A DNA stretch of 37,751 bases from Aureimonas sp. AU22 (lineage in GTDB: Bacteria > Pseudomonadota > Alphaproteobacteria > Rhizobiales > Rhizobiaceae), in NCBI RefSeq assembly GCF_001463745.1, contig NZ_BBWJ01000052.1, positions 1 to 37,751 of the forward strand. The letters run 5' to 3'. A program made the translations under genes and the position numbers. Of this stretch, positions 1-8,612 are shown piece after piece (the stretch's first letter is position 1; every line of letters begins with the position of its first letter). Below the pieces are notes generated by a model. It made no database searches, was not told the DNA's origin, and worked only from the letters and a program-made list of their open reading frames with translations.

Positions 1-167
1 GGGGGCGGAGACGTTGGAATCTATGCCCCTCATATCCCGGGGACCGGATTTGAAGGCGGAACCGCGCACCACCCTGGTCCACACGCACACCCGTTCCGCG
101 GGGGGCTGCGCCACACGCCCCACCCTTCCCCGTTTTCCCGCACCCCGTGATCGTCTAAGAAACGGCG

Positions 168-614
168 ATGACGACCACACGCTCTTCGCCGCACGGCTCG
201 CCGAAGCCGGACTACGAGACGCTCCTGCGCGAGGCGGGCGTGCGCATCACGCGGCCGCGCCGCACGATCCTCGGCATCCTGCGCGATCATCCCGATCATC
301 CCGACGCGCTGGAGATCTTCCGGCGGGCCTCCGCGCTCGATCCGTCGATCTCGCTCTCCACCGTCTACCGGACGATGCGGCTCTTGGAGGAGAAGGGCGC
401 CATACATCGACACGCCTTCGGCAATGGCCCATCCCGCTTCGAGCAGGCGGACGGTGCGCATCACGACCACCTCATCGACGTCGATACGGGCGACGTGATC
501 GAATTCTCGTCCGAGCGGATCGAGGCATTGCAGGACGAGGTCGCCCGCTCGCTCGGCTACGAGATCGTCTTTCATCGGCTGGAGCTCTACGGGCGCAAGC
601 GCCGCCGGGACTAG
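168..614 (+). CDS. Fur-family metal-responsive repressor, Mur-like
   Basis: A 148-residue DNA-binding regulator of the Fur family, which represses metal-uptake genes when its metal is bound. The winged helix covers about residues 20-82, with a recognition helix around [14 protein letters not shown] (60-73). The metal-site motif HHDH is at 98-101, followed by a dimerisation domain ending in HRLELYG. The protein has no cysteine, so the CxxC structural zinc sites of Zur and many Fur proteins are missing. This, together with [11 protein letters not shown], resembles the Rhizobiales Fur/Mur branch that senses manganese or iron. The start ATG has only a weak purine stretch upstream. The gene converges on the OsmC gene. 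The Fur family is certain; manganese as the signal is inferred from family resemblance. Confidence 0.9.
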   Translation: MTTTRSSPHGSPKPDYETLLREAGVRITRPRRTILGILRDHPDHPDALEIFRRASALDPSISLSTVYRTMRLLEEKGAIHRHAFGNGPSRFEQADGAHHDHLIDVDTGDVIEFSSERIEALQDEVARSLGYEIVFHRLELYGRKRRRD

Positions 615-743
615 AGCATTCCCGGCGAGGGCCGCCCTGGTGTCCGGCACAAGGCGCCGCCTGGTGGAATGCCCGGTGAAGCGGAGATCACGGAGCCCGT
701 CGGGTGACGCGGGGCTCGCCGCGCTTGGCGAACCCCGACGGTC

Positions 744-1178
744 TCAGACCAGCTTGGCGTCGAGGCTCACCTCGATCGCGCCGAGCGCCTTGGAGATCGG
801 GCAGCCCGCCTTGGCCTTGTCGGCCAGTTCCTGGAACGTCGCGGCTTCGATGCCGGGAACGCGCGCCTCGAGCGTGATGCGGGAGGAGCGGACCTCGAAG
901 CCGCCGTCGGCCTGCTCGACGCTGACCACGGCACGCGCCTTCAATTCGTCCGCGGGCGTGCCGTTCTCCGCCAGGAAGTGCGACAGCTGCATCGCGAAGC
1001 ACCCGGCATGGGCGGCGGCGAGAAGCTCTTCGGGATTGGTGCCCGACTTGCCGCTCTCGTCCTCGAAGCGGGCCTTGAACGAATAGCCCTGGTTGTCGAG
1101 CGCGCCCGACTGGGTGGTCAGCGTTCCGCGCCCGTCCGCGAGCGCGCCGTTCCAGATGGCGGTGGCATGACGTTTCAT
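744..1178 (-). CDS. osmC: OsmC-family peroxiredoxin
   Basis: A 144-residue OsmC/Ohr-family thiol peroxidase that reduces organic hydroperoxides in the cytoplasm. The two conserved cysteines are at 60 (AHAGCF) and 126 (AGCPISKAL), almost exactly where OsmC proteins have them. The length, the opening MKRHATAIWNG and the SGTNPEELLAAAHAGC block all fit the OsmC rather than the Ohr subgroup. A purine-rich ribosome site (GAAGGGAAGAG) precedes the ATG. The gene is divergent from xerC across a 184-base gap and convergent with the Fur-like gene. I saw no clear regulatory palindrome in the upstream gap. Confidence 0.93.
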   Translation of the reverse strand: MKRHATAIWNGALADGRGTLTTQSGALDNQGYSFKARFEDESGKSGTNPEELLAAAHAGCFAMQLSHFLAENGTPADELKARAVVSVEQADGGFEVRSSRITLEARVPGIEAATFQELADKAKAGCPISKALGAIEVSLDAKLV

Positions 1179-1362
1179 GGGTCTCTTCCCTTCGTGAGCC
1201 GCTCATGGCGGTTGCTGGGTCTTGGGGCCAGGCTCCCGGTCCGGGATGCCTGGACACCTTTCGCGAAATGGGTCCCGGGCGCGCCGCGTCCAGCCGCAAC
1301 GATCCCTTTACCTTCTCGCGTTCAGGTGATCCTCATCGCACGACGCCACGGGAGCACCGCCC

Positions 1363-2322
1363 ATGTCCGAGCCCTTGCTTGTCCCGGCCACCGCCCCGCT
1401 TCTGGCGCTGAAGACGGCCTGGCTGGAGCGGCTGGGAACCGAGCGCCATGCGGGCCAGCTGACGCTCGACGCCTACGAGCGGGACGTTCGCCAGTTCCTA
1501 CATTTCCTCGGCCGCTACCACGGGCGGCCCGCCGAGCCGGGGGATCTTGCCGCCCTCTCGGCCGCGGATCTACGCGCCTTTCTGGCCGAGCGGCGGCGCG
1601 ATGGGATGGGCCCGCGAAGCCTCAACCGCATCCTGTCGGGCATCCGCTCCTTCGTCAGGCATCTCGAGCGCGAGGGCCTCGCCTCGTCGGCGGGACCGGC
1701 CGCGATGCGCGCGCCGAAGCAACCGAAGTCCCTGCCGCGACCGCTGCCGGTCGGCGACGCGCTGGCGGTGACCGAAGAGGCCGGCGCCATGGCCTCCATG
1801 CCCTGGATCGCCGCGCGCAACGTCGCGGTGCTGACGCTCCTCTACGGCTGCGGGCTTCGCATCTCCGAGGCGTTGGGGCTGGAGGGTGATGCCTTGGCGG
1901 ATGAGACGGCGCGCTCGATGACGGTGACCGGCAAGGGCCGCAAGCAGCGGCTGGTGCCGCTCCTGCCCGCCGTCCACGCGGCCGTCGGCGATTACCGCCG
2001 GCTCTGCCCCTTCGATCTCGGGGCCGGCGCCCCCCTGTTTCGCGGCGCGCGCGGCGGTCCGTTGCGGCCGCAGATCATCCAGGCCGAGATGGCGCGGCTG
2101 CGCGGTCTTCTCGGTCTGCCGGATTCGGCGACACCCCATGCGCTGCGCCATTCCTTCGCGACGCACCTCCTTGCCAAGGGCGGCGACCTGCGCACGATCC
2201 AGGACCTCCTCGGCCATGCGTCGCTGTCCTCGACGCAGATCTATACCGCGGTCGACGGGGGGCGGCTCACCGAAGCCTTCGAGGCGGCGCATCCCCGCGC
2301 CCGGCGGGCCCGAACCGCCTGA
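1363..2322 (+). CDS. xerC: Tyrosine recombinase XerC
   Basis: A 319-residue tyrosine recombinase that, with XerD, resolves chromosome dimers at dif during division. The N-terminal SAM-like core-binding domain spans about 12-110 and the catalytic domain about 125-310. The catalytic set is visible: Arg166 (GCGLRISEA), Lys191 in the TGKGRKQR hairpin, His259 and Arg262 (HALRHSF), His285 (GHASLSST) and the nucleophile Tyr294. The start is preceded by GGGAG at good spacing. The N-terminal sequence (LTLDAYERDVRQFL) resembles Rhizobiales XerC rather than a phage integrase, and there is no att-like repeat or cargo beside it, so it is read as the housekeeping enzyme. Confidence 0.92.
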   Translation: MSEPLLVPATAPLLALKTAWLERLGTERHAGQLTLDAYERDVRQFLHFLGRYHGRPAEPGDLAALSAADLRAFLAERRRDGMGPRSLNRILSGIRSFVRHLEREGLASSAGPAAMRAPKQPKSLPRPLPVGDALAVTEEAGAMASMPWIAARNVAVLTLLYGCGLRISEALGLEGDALADETARSMTVTGKGRKQRLVPLLPAVHAAVGDYRRLCPFDLGAGAPLFRGARGGPLRPQIIQAEMARLRGLLGLPDSATPHALRHSFATHLLAKGGDLRTIQDLLGHASLSSTQIYTAVDGGRLTEAFEAAHPRARRARTA

Positions 2323-2377
2323 CGACACGCCGCCGCGACGCCTTTCAGCATTTCGTCGGATTTCCCCGGTAGAGAAA

Positions 2378-2400
2378 GCGCAGCGCGGCCCTCGCTGCGC
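2378..2400 (+). terminator. Hairpin after xerC
   Basis: A perfect 8-bp stem (GCGCAGCG / CGCTGCGC, 2378-2385 with 2393-2400) with a 7-base loop lies 55 bases past the xerC stop and 53 before the next gene. It has no T-run, so it is only a possible terminator or RNA stabiliser. Confidence 0.4.
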
Positions 2401-2453
2401 CGTCGGCGGCAACGGGCCCGGCCGAGACCCTTCTCACCGGAGCCCGAGGTCCG

Positions 2454-3533
2454 ATGACGAAACGCCCCCTGCGCAGCGTCCTGCCGATGATCCTCACGGC
2501 GCTTCCGCACCTCTTTCCGCTGCTTCTCTGCGTCGCGCTCCTGATGGCAGCCGCCGTCTCGGCGGCGGATGCGCAGGAGCGGCCGACGGAGGTCCTTGCC
2601 TGCCACGAGGGGCGCAGCCTCCTGCCCGCTCTCGAAGCGAAGGGCGAGATGGCCGCGCTCGTGCGCGAAGCCGCCGCAACCCCGCATGGCGAGGGCCGGC
2701 TGTTCCGGGTGGAGCGCGAGGGTCTGGCGCCCTCCTTCCTGTTCGGCACCATGCACCTGTCGGACCCCCGCATCCTCGCCCTGCCGCCGGCCGCCGAGGC
2801 CGCCTTCGCCGCCTCGCAAGGGGTGGTGATCGAGACGACCGACATTCTCGACCCCCAGCGGATGGGCGCGACGCTCCTGTCGCGCGCCGATCTGACGACG
2901 CTGCCGCCGGGCCGGACGCTGGCTGAGGTTCTCGGCGCCGAGGACATGGCGCGCGTCAGTTCCGTGCTCGAGGCGCGGGGCACGCCCTCGGCCGCCATCG
3001 CCCGGCTGCAGCCCTGGTTCGTCGCGGCCGGGCTGATGATGCCGGACTGCGAGACGAGCCGGGCGGCGGGCGGCGCGGTGGTGCTCGATGTCGCCATCGC
3101 CCGCCGGGCGCGCGCCGAGGGTCGCGAGCTGGACGGGCTGGAAAGCGCCGGCGAGCAGCTCGAGGCCCTCGCCTCGATGCCGCTCGACCTTCAGGCGGAC
3201 AACCTCGTCGCCAGCATCGCGATCGCCGACCAGCTGCCCGACATCTTCGAGACCATGATCGATCTGTATCTGGAGGGGCGGATCGCGCTGATCGGACCGG
3301 CCACCGAGCGCGCGCTGCCGTCCGGCACGGACGAGGCGAGCTCGCTCGCCGTCACGCAGGCTTTCGAGGACCGCGTCGTGCATCGGCGCAACGCGCTGAT
3401 GGCCGAGCGTCTCCAGCCGCTCCTGGCCAAAGGTGGACGTTTCGTCGCGGTCGGCGCGCTCCATCTGCCGGGCGACACCGGTCTCGTGGCGGCGCTCGCC
3501 CGCGACGGATGGACGGTGACGCGCGCCGACTGA
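2454..3533 (+). CDS. TraB/GumN family protein, exported
   Basis: A 359-residue protein of the TraB/GumN (PF01963) family. A hydrophobic N-terminal segment (about 15-38, ending near ADAQ) looks like a signal peptide, so the mature protein is probably periplasmic. The family hallmarks are two GxxH-type motifs: FLFGTMHLSDPRI near 95-107, and GALHLPGD near 336-343 followed by the usual C-terminal LVAALARDGWTV. The family is related to Tiki-type metal-dependent peptidases, but the bacterial substrate is unknown. The ATG has GAGG upstream. It runs in the same direction as xerC and the two following small genes. Confidence 0.85.
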   Translation: MTKRPLRSVLPMILTALPHLFPLLLCVALLMAAAVSAADAQERPTEVLACHEGRSLLPALEAKGEMAALVREAAATPHGEGRLFRVEREGLAPSFLFGTMHLSDPRILALPPAAEAAFAASQGVVIETTDILDPQRMGATLLSRADLTTLPPGRTLAEVLGAEDMARVSSVLEARGTPSAAIARLQPWFVAAGLMMPDCETSRAAGGAVVLDVAIARRARAEGRELDGLESAGEQLEALASMPLDLQADNLVASIAIADQLPDIFETMIDLYLEGRIALIGPATERALPSGTDEASSLAVTQAFEDRVVHRRNALMAERLQPLLAKGGRFVAVGALHLPGDTGLVAALARDGWTVTRAD

Positions 3534-3657
3534 TCGCGGCCAACGAAACCGCGGGGAACTGCAGCCGCGAGCGCCGAGTTTCCGGAGGGACCTGTCAGCC
3601 GCGGGCGCTTTCGCCCGGCGCCGTTCGCGCAAGGCGGCTTCAGCCCGGAGGTTTCCC

Positions 3658-3954
3658 ATGCGCCGTGCCCTTCCGCTTCTGGCCCTCCTCGCCCTTGCCG
3701 GCTGCACGTCGGTGGACGGTCCTGCCTACGACGGCAGGCCGGCCGATGCCCCGACGCTGGGGCTTGCCGAAAGGTCCTATCGTCCGCCGGTGCGACCGGG
3801 CTGTCGCAACTACGCCGACCAGACCGCGCGCAACACCTACGAGAACCTGTCCGATGCCCGCGACGGGTTCGGATCGAACGCTCTCGCTTTGCGCCAGGCC
3901 GAGCGGGACGGCGATCGCGCCTATAGCCGCTGCGTCGAGGGTCGCCGCTCCTGA
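3658..3954 (+). CDS. Small lipoprotein, unknown function
   Basis: A 98-residue predicted lipoprotein. The N-terminus is a short basic-hydrophobic signal with a clear lipobox, LAGC, so Cys16 would be lipidated. The mature part is hydrophilic, with two further cysteines (PGCRNYAD and SRCVEG) and a Tyr/Arg/Asp-rich composition. A strong GGAGG stands seven bases before the ATG. I do not recognise the family. Its context, a string of short genes between TraB/GumN and the lpdA terminator, does not suggest a role. Confidence 0.75.
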   Translation: MRRALPLLALLALAGCTSVDGPAYDGRPADAPTLGLAERSYRPPVRPGCRNYADQTARNTYENLSDARDGFGSNALALRQAERDGDRAYSRCVEGRRS

Positions 3955-4028
3955 CCAACAGGAAGGGTGACAGGGCCCGCTTATGGGTCCACACTCCGGC
4001 CCTTGGTCCATCTCGGGAGGATGAACGG

Positions 4029-4268
4029 ATGTCGCGATACCGGATCGAAACGGGACGGGTGGAAGGGTCGGCCTGGGTGCCTGGGCCGTTCCACGACGCT
4101 CTGAACGCGGTGACGGACGAGCAGGCCGTGGGCGCTGTGCGCGAGGTGCTGACGCGTTCGGGCTTCGCCGACGAGTGGGGCGACCACGTCCGCGTGCTCG
4201 ACGGGGAGCGGCGCGAGGTCGCTCGGCTGACACTCGATCAGGGGTTCTGGGCCGGCGGCAACGCCTGA
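4029..4268 (+). CDS. Small conserved-looking protein, unknown
   Basis: A 79-residue soluble protein of unknown function. It has no signal peptide or membrane segment and is acidic, with a pattern of beta strand (MSRYRIETGRVEGS), helix (EQAVGAVREVLTRSGF) and strand (VRVLDGERREVARLTL). Coding is supported by GGAGG eight bases before the ATG and by the strong terminator right after the stop. I do not recognise the fold. Confidence 0.65.
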   Translation: MSRYRIETGRVEGSAWVPGPFHDALNAVTDEQAVGAVREVLTRSGFADEWGDHVRVLDGERREVARLTLDQGFWAGGNA

Positions 4269-4284
4269 CACGGCCTTGAAAAAG

Positions 4285-4315
4285 AAGGGGCGGCGCATCG
4301 GATGCGCCGCCCCTT
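4285..4315. terminator. Bidirectional Rho-independent terminator
   Basis: A 15-base arm (4285-4299) is exactly complementary to 4301-4315, forming a G+C-rich stem with a tiny central loop. It lies between two converging genes, the 79-residue unknown (+) and lpdA (-). An A-run at 4279-4283 gives the minus-strand transcript a U-rich tail, and TTT follows on the plus strand. It ends the suc-lpdA block. Confidence 0.9.
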
Positions 4316-4340
4316 TCGCGTTTCGTAGTGGCTTGCGCCT

Positions 4341-5756
<1,416 letters not shown>

Positions 5757-5780
5757 GGGTTTTTCCGGTCGTTGAAATGT

Positions 5781-6179
5781 CTAGAGGAAGCGGATCAGCA
5801 TCAGGAGGAGGCCGAGCATGGAGGCGGCCCAGACGAGGCTGCGCAGATAGGGGATGCCGAGAAGATACAGCGGCACATAGGCGATGCGCGCGACGAACCA
5901 AAGGATCGCGCCCCATTCGCCGATCCCGCCCGTGCGCCCGGAGACGGCGAGCCCGAGGGCGAGGGCCACGAAGGCGGGATAGGTTTCCTGGAAGTTGGCA
6001 AGCGAGCGCGCCGCGCGGCCGGCATGGGTCCCGAGCGGCTTCGCCTCGCCGTCGCGCGCGCCCGCGTTCCAGTCGAGGCCGCGCTCGCGCGTCGCCAGCT
6101 GCCCCTGCAGCATGATCTGCGCCACCAGGAGGAGGACGGACCAGCCGAGAAGGACGAGTTCGGTGGGAAGGGTTGTCAT
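5781..6179 (-). CDS. MAPEG family membrane protein
   Basis: A 132-residue inner-membrane protein of the MAPEG superfamily (membrane-associated proteins in eicosanoid and glutathione metabolism; bacterial members are often glutathione-dependent or uncharacterised). It has four hydrophobic stretches: LLGWSVLLLVAQIML, AFVALALGLAVS, WGAILWFVARIAYVPLYLL and LVWAASMLGLLLMLI. The family block between helices 1 and 2, SLANFQETYPAF, is present. The reading frame stays open further upstream, but the ATG at 6179 is chosen because GGAGG precedes it and the protein then has the usual MAPEG length. It lies between the SDR gene and lpdA in the same transcription direction. The substrate is unknown. Confidence 0.85.
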   Translation of the reverse strand: MTTLPTELVLLGWSVLLLVAQIMLQGQLATRERGLDWNAGARDGEAKPLGTHAGRAARSLANFQETYPAFVALALGLAVSGRTGGIGEWGAILWFVARIAYVPLYLLGIPYLRSLVWAASMLGLLLMLIRFL

Positions 6180-6345
6180 GTCGGGCGAGCCTCCGCTGCG
6201 AGGCGCCGGGCGCGCCCCATCGCCGAAGACTTGGAACGCCGGCCGACGAAGGGAACCGGACGCGTCGACGCGCTCGCGTCGGCGGCGGGTCCGGATGCGG
6301 AGGTTTCGGGAGCCTGGGCGCTGAGGACGGGGCCGCCGCGCCTCG

Positions 6346-7104
6346 TCACGGCAGGATCGCCCGCGCGCCGGACACGTCGAGGATCGCCCCGCTGGAGTAG
6401 CTCGCCTCGTCGGAGGCCAGCCAGAGGATGGCACGGGCGACTTCCTCCGCGCTCCCCGGCCGACGCATCGGAAGGCCCGGCGTCATCTCGGCGACGCGGT
6501 TGGGCAAGCCGCCCGAGGCATGGATGTCGGTCTCGATGATGCCGGGGCGCACGGCGCATACCCGAACGCCTTCGCCCGCGACCTCCTTGGCGAGCCCGAC
6601 CGTGAACGTGTCGATCGCGCCCTTGGCGGCCGCGTAATCGACGTACTGACCCGGCGCGCCGAGCTTGGCGGCGGCCGACGACAGGTTGACGATGACGCCG
6701 CCCTCCCCGCCCCGGCTCGTCGACATGCGCCGCACGGCCTCGCGCGCGCAAAGGATGGAGCCGATCGTGTTGATCCGGAACATGCGCTCGAGGCGCTTGA
6801 GATCCATGTCGGCGACGGTGGCGGGCTGGTCGACGACGCCGGCATTGTTGACGAGAACGGCAAGTCGTCCCAGCCGTTCGGCAGCAGCGAAGATCGCGTG
6901 GACATCCGCCTCCGAGCCGACGTCGCCTGACACGGTCTCCGCCCGCCCGCCACCCGCGCGGATATCGTCGGCGACCGCCTCGGCGGCCGCCCGATTGGCC
7001 GCGTAGTTCACGAGCACGACGTAGCCGGCCACACCTGCGAGGCGGGCGGTCGCCGCCCCGATGCCGCGCGAGCCGCCGGTGACGATCAGGACCCGTTCAG
7101 ACAC
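6346..7104 (-). CDS. SDR-family NAD(P)-dependent oxidoreductase
   Basis: A classical short-chain dehydrogenase/reductase of about 252 residues. The cofactor motif is TGGSRGIG near residues 9-16, the structural NNAG motif near 87-90, the catalytic Ser in NLSSAAA and the catalytic pair in YAAAK. The C-terminal RPGIIETDIH loop is typical of 3-oxoacyl-ACP-reductase-like SDRs. The start is one of two GTG codons (7110 or 7104); 7104 is preferred because the G-run would otherwise abut the start codon. The substrate cannot be read from the sequence. It lies between sucB and the MAPEG gene, with a 192-base gap on the sucB side that holds a parS-like site. Confidence 0.85.
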   Translation of the reverse strand: MSERVLIVTGGSRGIGAATARLAGVAGYVVLVNYAANRAAAEAVADDIRAGGGRAETVSGDVGSEADVHAIFAAAERLGRLAVLVNNAGVVDQPATVADMDLKRLERMFRINTIGSILCAREAVRRMSTSRGGEGGVIVNLSSAAAKLGAPGQYVDYAAAKGAIDTFTVGLAKEVAGEGVRVCAVRPGIIETDIHASGGLPNRVAEMTPGLPMRRPGSAEEVARAILWLASDEASYSSGAILDVSGARAILP

Positions 7105-7195
7105 GAGCACCCCCCGATGCGTCGGCGGGAAAGGCCGGCAGCGCCGATGCGAGGGAGCGTTCGAGGGGGTTTCGGCTCATCCTGGCTCCGGCCAT

Positions 7196-7211
7196 TGTTC
7201 CACGTGAAACA
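7196..7211. other. parS-like ParB-binding site 1
   Basis: TGTTCCACGTGAAACA fits the published Bacillus subtilis consensus TGTTNCACGTGAAACA at every fixed position, and alphaproteobacterial ParB proteins bind near-identical sites. It is intergenic, between sucB and the SDR gene. Two more copies lie at 24349 and 36564. Confidence 0.85.
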
Positions 7212-7296
7212 TTGAGAGCGAAGGTTTCGGGGTTGCGCGAACCCCTGTCGAGGGGACGCCGCCAGGTGGACCCCGCCGGCGTCCGCCGTCCGGTCC

Positions 7297-8559
7297 TTAG
7301 AGATCGAGGACCAGACGCTCGGGATCCTCGAGCGAATCCTTGACCCGCACCAGGAAGGTCACCGCCTCCTTGCCGTCGACGATGCGGTGATCGTAGGACA
7401 GTGCCAGATACATCATCGGGCGGATGACGACCTGCCCGCCGATCGCCATCGGACGCTCCTGGATCTTGTGCATGCCGAGGATGCCGGACTGCGGCGCGTT
7501 CAGGATCGGCGTCGACATCAGCGAGCCGTAGACGCCGCCGTTGGTGATCGTGAACGTGCCGCCCTGCATGTCGGCCATCGTCAGCTGGCCGTCGCGTGCC
7601 GCCTTGGCGAGGCGACCGAGCTCCTTCTCGACTTCTGCGATCGACATCTGGTCGGCGTCGCGGATCACCGGCACCACGAGGCCCTTGTCGGTGCCGACGG
7701 CCATGCCGATGTGGGCGTAGTTCTTGTAGATGATGTCGGTGCCGTCGATCTCGGCGTTCACCGCCGGGATTTCCTTCAGGGCATGCGTGATCGCCTTGGT
7801 GAAGAAGCCCATGAAGCCGAGCTTCACGCCGTGCTTCTTCTCGAACAGGTCCTTGTACTTGGATCGCAGCGACATCACCGCCGACATGTCCACCTCGTTG
7901 AAGGTGGTGAGCATCGCCGCCGTGTCCTGCGCGTCCTTGAGGCGGCGCGCGATGGTCTGGCGGAGCTTCGTCATGCGCACGCGCTCTTCGCGCGACGCGT
8001 CGTCGGCCGAGGAGGCCGGACGGGGCGCGGCCGGGGCCTTGGCCTGCGCGGGAGCGGAGCTACCCTTGGCGATCGCGTCGATCACGTCGCCCTTCAGCAC
8101 CTGGCCGCGCTTGCCGGAGCCCTCGACGTCGGAGCCGGAAAGCCCCTTCTCGGCCATCAGCTTGGCGGCCGAGGGAGCGGGCTGCGTGCCGCCCTGGTTC
8201 GTAACAGGGGCGGCCGGCGCGGTCGAAGCGTTGCCGTAGCCTTGAGTCGCCGCGGGCTCGGGGGTCTTCGGCGTCTCGGCCTTCGCGGCGTCGCCCTTCG
8301 GCGCCGAAGCACCGCTGGCGGCACCCTCGCCGATCACCGCGATTAGCGCGCCGACCTCGACCGTCTCGCCTTCCTTGACGAGGATTTCCGACAGGACGCC
8401 GGCGGCCGGCGCCGGGACTTCCACTGTTACCTTGTCGGTTTCCAGCTCGGCGATCGTCTCGTCCTGCGCGACGGTGTCGCCGGCCTTCTTGAACCACTGG
8501 CCGATCGTGGCCTCGGTGACGGATTCGCCAAGGGTCGGAACTTTGACTTCGGTGCTCAT
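7297..8559 (-). CDS. sucB: 2-oxoglutarate dehydrogenase E2 (dihydrolipoyl succinyltransferase)
   Basis: The 420-residue E2 core of the 2-oxoglutarate dehydrogenase complex, which transfers the succinyl group to CoA. The lipoyl domain spans about 1-77, with the lipoylated Lys43 in ETDKVTVEV. An Ala/Pro/Thr-rich linker runs about 85-140, a peripheral-subunit-binding domain about 142-178 ([12 protein letters not shown]), another Ala/Pro linker follows, and the acyltransferase domain starts near 205. The catalytic residues are in [12 protein letters not shown], with His near 391 and Asp near 395. The frame is open upstream through sucA antisense-type sequence, but the ATG at 8559 ([13 protein letters not shown]) is the family start. 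It follows sucA by 53 bases. Confidence 0.97.
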   Translation of the reverse strand: MSTEVKVPTLGESVTEATIGQWFKKAGDTVAQDETIAELETDKVTVEVPAPAAGVLSEILVKEGETVEVGALIAVIGEGAASGASAPKGDAAKAETPKTPEPAATQGYGNASTAPAAPVTNQGGTQPAPSAAKLMAEKGLSGSDVEGSGKRGQVLKGDVIDAIAKGSSAPAQAKAPAAPRPASSADDASREERVRMTKLRQTIARRLKDAQDTAAMLTTFNEVDMSAVMSLRSKYKDLFEKKHGVKLGFMGFFTKAITHALKEIPAVNAEIDGTDIIYKNYAHIGMAVGTDKGLVVPVIRDADQMSIAEVEKELGRLAKAARDGQLTMADMQGGTFTITNGGVYGSLMSTPILNAPQSGILGMHKIQERPMAIGGQVVIRPMMYLALSYDHRIVDGKEAVTFLVRVKDSLEDPERLVLDL

Positions 8560-8612
8560 CGGGGTCTCATCTGAAAAAGGGGAGTGCCGGGAAAGACGGG
8601 GGAAGGCGGCCC

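Noticed and set aside
1363-2322. Tyrosine recombinase as integrase of a mobile island
   Set aside because: It resembles housekeeping XerC, and there is no tRNA target, direct repeat or cargo next to it.
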